Shown here one piece after another: positions 26,517 through 34,887 of a stretch of 40,355 bases of DNA. Both the position numbers and the translations under genes were made by a program. The notes below the pieces were generated by a model that saw only the letters and a program-made list of their open reading frames with translations, was not told the origin of the DNA and searched no databases. Position 1 is the first letter of the stretch. The number at the start of each line of letters is the position of its first letter. Source of the DNA: Putridiphycobacter sp045107045 (GTDB lineage Bacteria > Bacteroidota > Bacteroidia > Flavobacteriales_D > Crocinitomicaceae); assembly GCA_045107045.1 (NCBI GenBank), contig JBGCFR010000046.1, positions 1-40,355 of the forward strand, given 5' to 3'.

Positions 26517-26552
26517 AAAAGCCCATTGGTCATAGACTGATGGGCTTTTTTT
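26517..26552 (+). terminator. Strong intrinsic terminator after pckA
   Basis: AAAAGCCCATTGGTC pairs with GACTGATGGGCTTTT around a 3-base loop (ATA), a stem of about 15 bp with two G-T pairs, followed by a run of seven T. It starts 23 bases after the pckA stop and is the clearest terminator in the window. Confidence 0.9.
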
Positions 26553-26620
26553 GGTGATTAGTTTTCATTTTTTGACAACCAGATTAAACACTCGTTCTTT
26601 TGGGTAACGAAATCTAATTT

Positions 26621-27151
26621 ATGCGAATTTTATTATTATTCACTCTTTTCATTGTTAACTACAGTGTTATTTCATGTAAAAAAAGACAATTGCGAATCAA
26701 TGGATGCAATGGATTGCCCATTATTTTAACAGAATATACTAAGAATGACAGTATTTATTTTTTGGCTCCAAACGTTTTTCTACCAGGTAATGAAAATGAT
26801 GCAAATTCCAACTTTAACATCTTCATTAATAAAGGTGAATTAACTCATTTAAAGATTTATAAAAATAGAAAACTTGTTTTTACTTCAACTGATATTCTTA
26901 ATGGGTGGAATGGTAAATATGCTGGAAAAACGAGTTCAACCGGTAATTATAAATATGAAGTTTATTTAATTACTGATGCAGGCAAAGAAATAGAATTAGA
27001 GGGAGAAGTCACATTAATTAACCCGGATGAATATGATAACAAATTGGTTAAAGTTGACAATTGTGAATCATGCATTTTTCCTGATATGATCGACCCATAC
27101 TTAGGAGCAATATATTATACATCAGCTGAAAACATTATTACCTGTAACTAA
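26621..27151 (+). CDS. Lipoprotein with an internal CHU_C-like (gliding C-terminal) fold
   Basis: A 176-residue predicted lipoprotein: leader 1-18, lipobox VISC with Cys19, then KKRQ. Residues about 48-133 follow the CHU_C sorting domain strand by strand: LAPNVFLPGNENDANSNF, LKIYKNRKLVFTS, LNGWNGKYAGKTSSTGNY and a closing EGEVTLI. The extra 43 residues after it contain a CESC pair and a terminal Cys. A protein cannot normally use both lipidation and a C-terminal type IX signal, and here the domain is not terminal. It has therefore probably been reused as a structural module. It is followed by another lipoprotein gene one base downstream. The function is unknown. Confidence 0.82.
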   Translation: MRILLLFTLFIVNYSVISCKKRQLRINGCNGLPIILTEYTKNDSIYFLAPNVFLPGNENDANSNFNIFINKGELTHLKIYKNRKLVFTSTDILNGWNGKYAGKTSSTGNYKYEVYLITDAGKEIELEGEVTLINPDEYDNKLVKVDNCESCIFPDMIDPYLGAIYYTSAENIITCN

Positions 27152-27152
27152 A

Positions 27153-27560
27153 ATGAAACAAAGGATACTCTATTTATTATTAAGCGCGTTTTTTAGCGTT
27201 TTTTTAGGTTCTTGTAAAAAAAGCATAAAGCGAAATTATATACTAACAATATATGTTGTAGATGAGGAAGACAATATTGTTGAAAACGCTGTAATCAAGT
27301 TATTCGCAGAATCTGACAGTATGCAGTCACCTGAGATCTATCGTGAGTTTGCCCCTCCTTTAGCAACTGATTTTGAAGGTAAAATATACCTTTATAACTC
27401 AAGAGAATTTAACATGACAAGAGCAGGGTATCTACTCCTTAATATTGAAGGAACTCTGCCAAGCTATATAACTGGAGCAGATTCATTGATTGGAAGTGGA
27501 TTGATTAAGATTGAACCAGATATTGAAAATGAATATAAGTTGATTGTTTTACCAGCTTAA
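27153..27560 (+). CDS. Small lipoprotein with Ig-like (CarboxypepD_reg-type) fold
   Basis: A 135-residue predicted lipoprotein with leader 1-20 and Cys21 (GSCKKS). The mature part reads as a single beta-sandwich: ILTIYVVDEEDNIVENAVIK, then a TDFEGKIYL turn, as in regulatory domains of carboxypeptidase D or Cna-B repeats. Start and stop are well placed, one base after the preceding lipoprotein gene, so the two are one operon. No catalytic residues are visible. It is probably surface or periplasmic and of unknown role. Confidence 0.8.
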   Translation: MKQRILYLLLSAFFSVFLGSCKKSIKRNYILTIYVVDEEDNIVENAVIKLFAESDSMQSPEIYREFAPPLATDFEGKIYLYNSREFNMTRAGYLLLNIEGTLPSYITGADSLIGSGLIKIEPDIENEYKLIVLPA

Positions 27561-27665
27561 TTCATCTGGTGAAAAGTGGATATTAGAGAGAGCATGATTA
27601 GAATTAAGTAAAAGCACCATAATTATATAGTTATTTTGTACCCTTCAATGAGTCAAATTTGAAAT

Positions 27666-28238
27666 ATGAAAAATTTATCAATTATTATCCTTGTTTTTAT
27701 AGCGGCAGTATCTTGTAAAAAAGAGCCTTCAGAAAAAGCATTTTTATATGGCAGATTGATAGATGGTTGTAATGGAAAACCTGTCAGTGGTCAAACTGTT
27801 CAATTCTATCGAAACTTTAAAAAAGGAGCAACTATTTTTGAGTTAGATACACAAACGGAATTATTGGAAGAAGTTTCAACAGATGAAAACGGATTCTTTT
27901 ACTTTACAGGAGATGAGTATACAAGCAAATCAACAGTAAGTATTGGCAATAGTTCAGTTAGACTGCAAAAAAGCACGTATTTAGCATCTGGAACTTTAGG
28001 AAAGGGAGATGATGCTAAAGAAGGAGACGGCACATTTTTGCACAATGTTGGTGATGTTTTATTTGATGGAATGCCAGTAGACGTTAATTTTAAAATTGAA
28101 ACAGGAGGTTACGATTCTGTTAAAGTGTTTAATAGCTTTATTGGCATAAACATGACCTTATCAGAGGTTCAAAATAATTATTTTGTTGGAAATCTTGCTG
28201 ATATAAAATTGCGCGTTAAAAATTTCTGGGCCAACTAG
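27666..28238 (+). CDS. Lipoprotein with CarboxypepD_reg-like domain, probably truncated by TAG
   Basis: A 190-residue predicted lipoprotein (leader 1-16, AVSC, Cys17). The body begins LYGRLIDGCNGKPVSGQTV and continues to STDENGFFYFTGDEY, the pattern of a carboxypeptidase-regulatory/Cna-B beta-sandwich, with a second beta-rich half after residue 120. The reading frame stops at TAG (28236-28238) right after FWAN, but the same frame runs on for another 44 sense codons to TAA at 28371-28373. The true gene was therefore probably 235 residues long. Either a nonsense mutation, a sequencing error or readthrough explains this. The shared phrase GCNG links it to the lipoprotein at 26621. Confidence 0.78.
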   Translation: MKNLSIIILVFIAAVSCKKEPSEKAFLYGRLIDGCNGKPVSGQTVQFYRNFKKGATIFELDTQTELLEEVSTDENGFFYFTGDEYTSKSTVSIGNSSVRLQKSTYLASGTLGKGDDAKEGDGTFLHNVGDVLFDGMPVDVNFKIETGGYDSVKVFNSFIGINMTLSEVQNNYFVGNLADIKLRVKNFWAN

Positions 28239-28373
28239 AATGATACTAAATATAATTTAGATTTAAGATATGAATTCTATCAATATAGCCCAGCAGAACT
28301 GTCTTCACCAAAGTATCAAGAATACTATCTTGATCAGTGTACACCTTCAGTTGATGTAGTCTATGAACATTAA
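28239..28373 (+). other. In-frame continuation of the interrupted lipoprotein gene
   Basis: Forty-four sense codons follow the TAG in the same frame and end at TAA. The translation begins NDTKYNLDLRYEFYQYSP and ends CTPSVDVVYEH. The mix of residues is ordinary protein-like with beta character, unlike the surrounding noncoding DNA, and it has no start codon of its own near the front. It is best read as the lost C-terminus of the upstream gene. Confidence 0.65.
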
Positions 28374-28399
28374 TTTTTTTATTAAGGAATAATAAAATA

Positions 28400-28852
28400 C
28401 TATTCAACTAACTTAACAAAAGTACACTCTTCACCACTTAAATTAGCAGTCCCTGACCAAATAACATCTCCCGAACCGACATCTACAACCTTATAATCTA
28501 CTGTCTTTTCTTTTTCCGTTTTTAGGTCAATTTCATATCTTTCAACACCATCATCACCGCATGTAATTGAACCATTCCAATAATTCTGATGTCCAACTGA
28601 GCTCATTAAAGTCTCATCAATATAAATATAAACGCTGTAGTAGTCTTCATCAAACAAATAATTCGAAACAGCTTGATCCCAATAAAATATGACATCACTT
28701 TTATAGTCTTTTATAACTTCCTCATAAGTACAACTATTATCATCCTTCTTAGCCTCTACATTATAGTTTAATGCCGTCGGATCAGTACAGCCTTCTTTTT
28801 TACAGCTAATTATTAATAATAAAAAAGCAGGGATAAAAAATATTTTTTTCAT
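28400..28852 (-). CDS. Lipoprotein with GCTDPTALNYN motif
   Basis: A 150-residue predicted lipoprotein: leader 1-16, lipobox IISC with Cys17, then KKEGCTDPTALNYN. The segment from GCTDPTALNYN to DDNSCTY (about 21-43) is one copy of a short Cys-bracketed motif that often occurs in tandem in Bacteroidota surface proteins; here there is only one copy. The rest (about 50-150) is beta-rich with two more Cys (ITCGDD and EECTF) and looks like a single sandwich domain. It is a lone gene, convergent with the interrupted lipoprotein. The function is unknown. Confidence 0.82.
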   Translation of the reverse strand: MKKIFFIPAFLLLIISCKKEGCTDPTALNYNVEAKKDDNSCTYEEVIKDYKSDVIFYWDQAVSNYLFDEDYYSVYIYIDETLMSSVGHQNYWNGSITCGDDGVERYEIDLKTEKEKTVDYKVVDVGSGDVIWSGTANLSGEECTFVKLVE

Positions 28853-28909
28853 TTGAATCAGTTTTACAATTAGTTAAAACAAAGCTAATAAATATTTTAC
28901 AGAAATAAT

Positions 28910-29773
28910 CTAATCTGTTACAATAACCAAATACTTTGACACTTTCCAAAATTTACTTGGGTCAGAAATTGAAAGGATATGTTTAGTTCCATTAGTCTCT
29001 ATAGAATAGGAACTTGAAGAATGGTCAGATACTAATTTGATTTTTTTACCGCCACTTACTTCAATTTCTGATACTTTATTTACATCAATTTCAGTAAAGT
29101 AGTCCTCATTAAAGTTAGCGTTTAATTCGGTCTTTTTTCCAATACCAATAAAGCCACCTTCCTTTACAAGCACACCATTTGACTCTAGTTCATCAAATGA
29201 ACCATAAGTGTAATAAGCCGTGTTCAATTCTTGAATAGTTTCGGCAGTCAGAACTGATTGTTCTTGATAGGCTTCTAAAAGTTCAACATATTCTCTATCC
29301 AAATCAGATAATTCGGTTCTTAGTAATTCAATTTCTTGGTCTTGTAATTCAATTTTTGAGGATAAGCCACTAATTAAATTTTCTAATTCCGTTATTTTGC
29401 CAGAACTATTCTTTAATTGCTTATTCAATGTCTTTATTTTCTTTTGATTTGCCTCCCTTAAGTAATTAATATTTTGAATCTCTTGCAGAATCCATTGCTT
29501 ACCATCCTCTGCTAGCTCCACATCTTTAGATTTGAAGCGAATTTCATCTTCTTTTAAGTTAATCTTTGCTAGATTCTCTTCAATTTCATTAAACAATAAA
29601 AGCGATTCATTTAAAACTGAATCTTTTTCAGATAAACTGGCTTGTAATGCTCTATTCTCTGATTTTAATTTAGCAAGTTCTTCTGCATCCATGGTATTTG
29701 GTGCATCAGTCGTATTAGTTGTACAGGCTATCATCATTAAGCCAATAAATGCAGTAAAAAGAAACTTATTCAT
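28910..29773 (-). CDS. Coiled-coil lipoprotein
   Basis: A 287-residue predicted lipoprotein with leader 1-16 and Cys17 (MIACTTN). Residues about 30-190 are a long alpha-helical coiled coil rich in Leu, Glu, Lys and Asn. The C-terminal 95 residues are beta-rich and contain GGFIGIGKKTEL and ISDPSKFWKVSKYLVIV. This last part resembles a domain found at the end of many Bacteroidota coiled-coil lipoproteins, but I cannot name it with confidence. It may act as a periplasmic spacer or scaffold. A perfect -7 box lies 22 bases before the ATG. Confidence 0.85.
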   Translation of the reverse strand: MNKFLFTAFIGLMMIACTTNTTDAPNTMDAEELAKLKSENRALQASLSEKDSVLNESLLLFNEIEENLAKINLKEDEIRFKSKDVELAEDGKQWILQEIQNINYLREANQKKIKTLNKQLKNSSGKITELENLISGLSSKIELQDQEIELLRTELSDLDREYVELLEAYQEQSVLTAETIQELNTAYYTYGSFDELESNGVLVKEGGFIGIGKKTELNANFNEDYFTEIDVNKVSEIEVSGGKKIKLVSDHSSSSYSIETNGTKHILSISDPSKFWKVSKYLVIVTD

Positions 29774-29795
29774 GTTTTTTAATTTATGGTATAAG

Positions 29796-29803
29796 CAAAT
29801 TTA
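29796..29803 (-). promoter_or_regulatory. Candidate -7 box (TAAATTTG) for the coiled-coil lipoprotein
   Basis: A perfect TAnnTTTG ending 22 bases before the ATG at 29773 on the minus strand. A TTG at 29814-29816 on this strand is too close to serve as a standard -33 element. Confidence 0.45.
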
Positions 29804-29830
29804 ATACTTTTACCAATGAAAAAAATAGAA

Positions 29831-29857
29831 TTGTCTGCCTTTTTAATATTAAATTTG
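29831..29857 (+). promoter_or_regulatory. Candidate promoter for the LtaS-like/diacylglycerol kinase operon
   Basis: TTG (29831-29833) followed after 16 bases by a perfect TAnnTTTG (TAAATTTG, 29850-29857). This is close to the Bacteroidota -33/-7 layout, though the spacer is slightly short. It lies 36 bases before the TTG start at 29894. Confidence 0.5.
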
Positions 29858-29893
29858 ATTCAACTGATTATTCTTAACTTTAAATAACCAACC

Positions 29894-31768
29894 TTGCTAA
29901 ATTTGCCAACTTACATTCTTAATTTTATTAAAAAGTTTGTACTATTTGCCATTGCATTTTCTATAGCTAGACTATTATTTTATATTTTCAATTTGTCTCA
30001 ATTTTCTAGTGTTGACATCAAAGAATTTATTATCGGTTTATGGTTCGATTTGATAACCATATCCATTTTATTTTTACCACTATTAGCAATAGAGCTCTTT
30101 CCGCAACATTGGCGTAAAAAAAACTGGCATAAAATCGTTTTAAAATCGTTTTTTTTACTCCTACTACTACCGAGTTTACTAATTAACATGGCAGATATTG
30201 AATATTTTAAATTCACCAGTACAAGAAGTACCTTTTCCACATTTAAAATGCTATCATATGGTTCTGATTTCACTAATCAACTCCCCTCTTTTGTTAAAGA
30301 TTATTGGTATCTTTTAATTATTCTTATCACTTTGTGTTTTGGTATAAACTGGTTATATAATAAATGGATAAAAGACATTAAAGAAGAAACGCCAATTTTT
30401 AAACAATTCACCTTCCTCATCATTATCAGTATAGTTATAATTAGCATAGGACGAGGATGGTCATTAAGGCCAATTTCTCCATTAAACGCATCCCAATATA
30501 CTGCAGACCAAAATACTCCTCTGGTACTTAATTCAGCATTTACAATCATTAAGTCAGCTGGTAAACAAAGTTTAGATGAAAAGACATTTTTTAAAGACAG
30601 TATTAGTATTAAAAACTGGTTTAATCCCATCAAAATTTATAACTCGAATGCAAAACTGAATCAGCCGAATATTGTTATACTCATGCTTGAAAGTTTTTCT
30701 GTAGAATATATTGGTGCCATAAATCATGAATTAAGTACCCAAACCCCCTTTCTTGATAGCTTGATTCAACAGAGTTTAGTCTTTGAGCACTGCTATGCCA
30801 ACGGAAAAAAATCAATTGATGCCGTGCCATCAGTCGTTTCCTCTCTTCCAAAATTAATGCCAGGAGAATTCATTACATCATCTTACGCCACTAACCAACT
30901 AGAATCTTTACCCGAACACCTAGAAAAAATAGGATATACGTCTACTTTTTATCATGGGGCAACCAATGGATCAATGAATTTTACGGGTTTTACATCTAAA
31001 GTTAAATTCAGCAACTATATGGGCAGAACTGAATATGGTGATGACAAAGATTATGATGGTACTTGGGGCATATTCGATCATCTATTTCTTCCGTGGGCTG
31101 TAAAAGATATGTCTCAACTTCAAACACCATTTTTTAGTACAATTTTTAGCTTATCCTCCCACCCACCATATGCGATACCAGATGATTTAAGAAAGCGATT
31201 TAGTGGAGGGCTAACAGACATGCAAAATTCAGTGATGTATTCTGACTTTGCACTCCAAACATTTTTTAATGAAGCCAAACAAACTGACTGGTATTCTAAT
31301 ACACTTTTTGTAATTACAGCTGACCATACACCATCCACAAGAAACCCGCTGTACTATAACGATATGGGAGTCATGCATATTCCCTTGGTTTTATTTCATC
31401 CAAATAATGAACAATTAAAAGGTGTTTCGAAAAAAATAGTCGGTCAAATAGATATTATGCCTACCGTCCTTGATTTAATAGGATATCAAGATCCTTTTTA
31501 TAGTTTTGGTGAAAGCGTATTTTCGGATCATGATGGGTTTACTGTCGTTCAATTGGGAAATAAATACCTCGTTTATGGCCTAGGTCATTTTATGGTGTTT
31601 AAAAATGGGAGAGCGACAAAGATGTATGAAATAGATGACAAATCGTTGGAGAATAATTTATTAATGGATAAGCCGGAACTAGTAAAAGTGTTAAAAAACA
31701 AACTATTAGCCTATATTCAGACTTACCATAATGGAATGATAAATAACACATTGAGCGCGAGTGAATAG
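29894..31768 (+). CDS. LtaS-like phosphoglycerol transferase (alkaline phosphatase/sulfatase fold)
   Basis: A 624-residue inner-membrane enzyme. Five membrane segments (about 12-33, 45-66, 79-97, 137-153 and 172-187) precede a periplasmic sulfatase-fold domain (about 255-600). Metal and catalytic motifs are IVILMLESFS (Glu266), NGKKSIDAVPSVVSSLP with Ser307 where LtaS has its nucleophilic Thr, and FVITADHTPST (Asp477, His478). The family takes phosphoglycerol from phosphatidylglycerol and leaves diacylglycerol. The start is TTG, as no ATG exists before the first helix; a TTG at 29903 is an alternative. The gene overlaps the downstream lipid kinase by 8 bases. The acceptor in this Gram-negative cell may be a glycan or a lipid. 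Confidence 0.9.
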   Translation: MLNLPTYILNFIKKFVLFAIAFSIARLLFYIFNLSQFSSVDIKEFIIGLWFDLITISILFLPLLAIELFPQHWRKKNWHKIVLKSFFLLLLLPSLLINMADIEYFKFTSTRSTFSTFKMLSYGSDFTNQLPSFVKDYWYLLIILITLCFGINWLYNKWIKDIKEETPIFKQFTFLIIISIVIISIGRGWSLRPISPLNASQYTADQNTPLVLNSAFTIIKSAGKQSLDEKTFFKDSISIKNWFNPIKIYNSNAKLNQPNIVILMLESFSVEYIGAINHELSTQTPFLDSLIQQSLVFEHCYANGKKSIDAVPSVVSSLPKLMPGEFITSSYATNQLESLPEHLEKIGYTSTFYHGATNGSMNFTGFTSKVKFSNYMGRTEYGDDKDYDGTWGIFDHLFLPWAVKDMSQLQTPFFSTIFSLSSHPPYAIPDDLRKRFSGGLTDMQNSVMYSDFALQTFFNEAKQTDWYSNTLFVITADHTPSTRNPLYYNDMGVMHIPLVLFHPNNEQLKGVSKKIVGQIDIMPTVLDLIGYQDPFYSFGESVFSDHDGFTVVQLGNKYLVYGLGHFMVFKNGRATKMYEIDDKSLENNLLMDKPELVKVLKNKLLAYIQTYHNGMINNTLSASE

Positions 31769-32648
31769 AAAGAAAAACATATTATTTATTATTAACCCAA
31801 TATCAGGAATTGGTAAAAAAGATATTCTACCTAAACTAATAAAGGGTGGCATTGACCATGATAAATTTTCATATCTGATTAAATATACTAAGCATAAGAA
31901 ACATGGTGCTGAAATTGCTATTTCTGAAAAAAAGGATTACGACGCTATCATAGCTATTGGTGGTGATGGCACTGTAAATGAAATTGGAACGGCCTTACTA
32001 TTGTCAAACTGTGCATTAGGAATCATTCCTACAGGCTCAGGGAATGGAATTGCAAGACATTTAAAAATATCCAGAAACCTAAAAAAAGCACTTGAACAGA
32101 TTAACAGATTTAAAATTGAGACAATTGATACAGGAACTTGTAATGGCAAGGCATTTATTGGCGTATGTGGTTTTGGATTTGATGCCTATATAGCTGAGGC
32201 ATTCGAAAACTATCATAAACGTGGTATGCGCAGCTATGCAAAATTGATCAGAAAACTATACAAAAAGTATACACCCCCAGTTTTTAGTATTCATGGAAAA
32301 TCATTTTCGATTAATAAGCAAGCGTTACTAGCATGTGTATCGAACTCTTCAGAATATGGAAATGGTTTCGCTATTTCACCATATTCTGAAATGCAAGATG
32401 GACGCTTTGAAATGATTTTAATTGACAAGTTCAGTTTACTATCTGTTCCAATAATGCTTACCAGATTTTTTACAAAAAAAATTGATAAATCAAAGCATCA
32501 TACAGCTATAAATTTTGATTCAAATATTCGATTAGTTGTCAACGGAGATGCACCCGTATCTTATCATTTGGATGGCGAACATATGCGCAGTGAATCGAAT
32601 GAATTCAAAATATCAGTTAAGCCAAAATCTTTAAGAGTATTAGTTTAA
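31761..32648 (+). CDS. Diacylglycerol kinase family lipid kinase (YegS/DgkB-like)
   Basis: A 295-residue soluble kinase starting with GTG at 31761, inside the last codons of the LtaS-like gene. Motifs are LFIINPISG (8-16), IAIGGDGTVNEI (64-75) with the catalytic GGDGT, and GIIPTGSGNGIARHL (87-101). The C-terminal sandwich domain has CGFGFDAYIAEAF, and the late LDGEHMR is the usual family ending. It phosphorylates diacylglycerol or a related lipid on the inner leaflet, making phosphatidic acid for phospholipid resynthesis. Coupling to the phosphoglycerol transferase suggests recycling of its diacylglycerol by-product. Confidence 0.93.
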   Translation: MNRKKNILFIINPISGIGKKDILPKLIKGGIDHDKFSYLIKYTKHKKHGAEIAISEKKDYDAIIAIGGDGTVNEIGTALLLSNCALGIIPTGSGNGIARHLKISRNLKKALEQINRFKIETIDTGTCNGKAFIGVCGFGFDAYIAEAFENYHKRGMRSYAKLIRKLYKKYTPPVFSIHGKSFSINKQALLACVSNSSEYGNGFAISPYSEMQDGRFEMILIDKFSLLSVPIMLTRFFTKKIDKSKHHTAINFDSNIRLVVNGDAPVSYHLDGEHMRSESNEFKISVKPKSLRVLV

Positions 32649-32672
32649 CAAAAAACTAATTCAACCTATTAT

Positions 32673-32691
32673 AGCTATTTCCAGAATAGTT
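32673..32691. terminator. Possible weak hairpin between convergent genes
   Basis: AGCTATT pairs with AATAGTT (one G-T pair) around a 5-base loop, with T-rich DNA after it, in the 67-base gap where the lipid kinase and lgt genes meet. It is weak and AT-rich; listed only as a possibility. Confidence 0.3.
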
Positions 32692-32715
32692 TTAAAATTA
32701 CTGGTTTATAAACAA

Positions 32716-33666
32716 TTAGGATTTTGTTGTTTGACCTACTCTAAACGATTTTATATTTTTAAACACAAAAAATAGACCTATCGCAACAAGCGGAATGCTT
32801 AAGTATTGTCCCATATTTAATCCTTCTAAATTTTGATCAATACCATCTTGATTTTCTTTGATAAATTCAATAAAAAATCGGGCCCCAAATACTAAAATAA
32901 AGAAAACGCCTAATAAGAACCCCTTTAATTGACCTGCATTTGTTTTCCAATAAAACCACATCAGAATTCCGAAAAACACTAAATAACATATTGCCTCAAT
33001 GAGTTGAGCTGGGTATCTAGCAGGAATAGCTGCGAAAACCTCTGCATATTTTGTCGGGTCTGCTGCTACAGCAGAATAAGCCTCGTTTAATTTATCGCTA
33101 TAATTATCATTTGTTAAACCATTTGTATTGGTCGCATCTATTACTAAACTGTTGATCTCTGCTGACCCCTCTCTTAAAAATTTAAAACCCCAAGAGGAGT
33201 CTGTCACTTTTCCTAAAATTTCATGATTAAATAAGTTACCTAAGCGAATTAAAAAGGCAGATAATGCCGTTGGCACTACTAACCTATCTAACACCCATAA
33301 CACACCTGTTTTAGTTACGTTTTTACTAAGTAAAAAAGCGGCTATAATGATTCCAATAGCTCCACCATGACTGGCTAAACCGCCTTCCCAAATGTATAAT
33401 ATTTCAATTGGATTACTTAAATAGTAACCTGGTTGATAAAACAAGCAGTGTCCAATTCTTGCACCTAACACACCACCTATCAAAACATAAATAAATGTTT
33501 TGTCCATCCATGCTTCGGGTGATTTTTCATGTTTATAAATTCTATTTAAGATCATAAATCCTAAATAAAAGCCTAATGCCCACATAATACCATACCAACG
33601 TGGTGTATTCCATGATGAGATCACACGAGGGTCAATAGTCCAATTAATGAATAGTAAATCTGTCAT
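32716..33666 (-). CDS. lgt: Prolipoprotein diacylglyceryl transferase
   Basis: I start at the ATG at 33664-33666 (316 residues) because MTDLLFINWTIDP is the expected N-terminus; an ATG at 33693 would add nine residues. Lgt moves diacylglyceryl from phosphatidylglycerol to the lipobox Cys, the first step of lipoprotein maturation. Signatures are WEGGLASHGGAIGI, with the conserved His and Gly residues, and LIRLGNLFNHEILGKVT, matching the G-N-x-x-N-x-E core. About seven membrane segments are visible. An insert of about 50 residues before RYPAQLIEA is longer than in E. coli but common in the phylum. At least seven lipobox proteins in this window would be its substrates. Confidence 0.95.
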   Translation of the reverse strand: MTDLLFINWTIDPRVISSWNTPRWYGIMWALGFYLGFMILNRIYKHEKSPEAWMDKTFIYVLIGGVLGARIGHCLFYQPGYYLSNPIEILYIWEGGLASHGGAIGIIIAAFLLSKNVTKTGVLWVLDRLVVPTALSAFLIRLGNLFNHEILGKVTDSSWGFKFLREGSAEINSLVIDATNTNGLTNDNYSDKLNEAYSAVAADPTKYAEVFAAIPARYPAQLIEAICYLVFFGILMWFYWKTNAGQLKGFLLGVFFILVFGARFFIEFIKENQDGIDQNLEGLNMGQYLSIPLVAIGLFFVFKNIKSFRVGQTTKS

Positions 33667-33811
33667 TCGAATCGTTTTGACGAAAATAATCATTCTTGGT
33701 TAAAAGCGTCAAAATGTTGATAAAGTATTCATGAAATTAGATTTATTTATGACAATGAGTCTCATAAATTTCCCCATATTTGCAAACCGAATTTAACCTT
33801 AAAAAATCGGT

Positions 33812-34885
33812 ATGTCTAAACAACACAACTTTGGTGCAGGTCCATGCATCTTACCTCAAGAAGTTTTTGAAGAAGCTTCAAAAGCAGTACTTAACTTTAA
33901 TGGCTTATCAATACTTGAAATATCTCACCGAAGCCCCGATTTTGTAGCTGTTATGGAAGAGGCTGTTAGTTTAGTCAAAAAGGCTTTAAATGTACCTGAA
34001 GGTTATGCCGTTATGTTTACGCAAGGCGGTGCGAGTTTAGGTTTTTTGATCTCCGCTATGAATATGGCCAGAGCAAATAAAAAGGCCGCATATATCGATA
34101 CGGGTGTTTGGTCAACCAAAGCAATTAAAGAGGGGGGAAATGCAGGATTAGATATTGAAGTAATTGCAAGTTCTAAGGAAGATGGTTATAAAAGTATTCC
34201 GAGCCTAGATAATATTGATGGTGCACACGATTTTGTACATTACACATCAAACAATACAATCTACGGCACACAATTTAAGGCTCCAATTCAGTCTAATATT
34301 CCTGTAGTATGTGATATGTCATCTGATATTTTTTCAAAAACAATTAATGTATCAGACTTTGATATTATTTATGCTGGCGCTCAAAAGAATTTAGGACCCG
34401 CTGGAGCTACTTTATTTATTGTAAAAGAATCTATTTTAGGGCAGTCTTCTTTGGAAATTCCTACCTACTTAAATCTAAAAACACACTTTGATAAAGAAAG
34501 TATGTTTAATACTCCACCAGTATTTTCCATTTATACATCAATGTTGAATTTAAGATGGTTAATGAAAAATGGAGGCGTTGAGGCCATTGAAAAAGTGAAT
34601 CAAGCGAAAGCAGACCTATTATACAATGAACTTGATACTAACCCATTATTTAAGGGGAATGTTAGCACTGAAAATCGTTCAAATATGAATATCACATTTG
34701 TATTAACTGACGAAAGTTTATCGGATGATTTTAATTCTGCATGGAAAAATGCAAATATTATTGGTCTAAAAGGACACCGTTCTGCCGGAGGTTATAGAGC
34801 CTCTATGTATAATGCATTGCCACTATCATCAGTTGAACATTTAGTGAATGTAATGAAAGAATTCACAGCAAACCACAGCAAATAA
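33812..34885 (+). CDS. serC: Phosphoserine aminotransferase
   Basis: A 357-residue class V PLP enzyme that converts 3-phosphohydroxypyruvate and glutamate to 3-phosphoserine. Seen are HNFGAGPCILPQEV (5-18), LSILEISHRSPDF, FTQGGASLGF with the cofactor phosphate loop, CDMSSDIFS (PLP-binding Asp region), the Schiff-base Lys in YAGAQKNLGPAG, and the C-terminal GLKGHRSAGGYRASMYNA substrate loop. It starts the serC-serA-rpe operon, 2 bases before serA. The 145-base divergent gap to lgt holds no perfect -7 box; a near match (CATATTTG, 33769-33776) is present. Confidence 0.96.
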   Translation: MSKQHNFGAGPCILPQEVFEEASKAVLNFNGLSILEISHRSPDFVAVMEEAVSLVKKALNVPEGYAVMFTQGGASLGFLISAMNMARANKKAAYIDTGVWSTKAIKEGGNAGLDIEVIASSKEDGYKSIPSLDNIDGAHDFVHYTSNNTIYGTQFKAPIQSNIPVVCDMSSDIFSKTINVSDFDIIYAGAQKNLGPAGATLFIVKESILGQSSLEIPTYLNLKTHFDKESMFNTPPVFSIYTSMLNLRWLMKNGGVEAIEKVNQAKADLLYNELDTNPLFKGNVSTENRSNMNITFVLTDESLSDDFNSAWKNANIIGLKGHRSAGGYRASMYNALPLSSVEHLVNVMKEFTANHSK

Positions 34886-34887
34886 AT

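Noticed and set aside
29898..29905. TAAATTTG, a perfect -7 octamer at the start of the LtaS-like gene
   Set aside because: It overlaps the only start codons that keep the first membrane helix. A second perfect box at 29850-29857, with a TTG upstream, is a better promoter.
33720..33811. A near -7 box (CATATTTG) before serC
   Set aside because: It misses the leading TA of the consensus, so it is not listed as a promoter.
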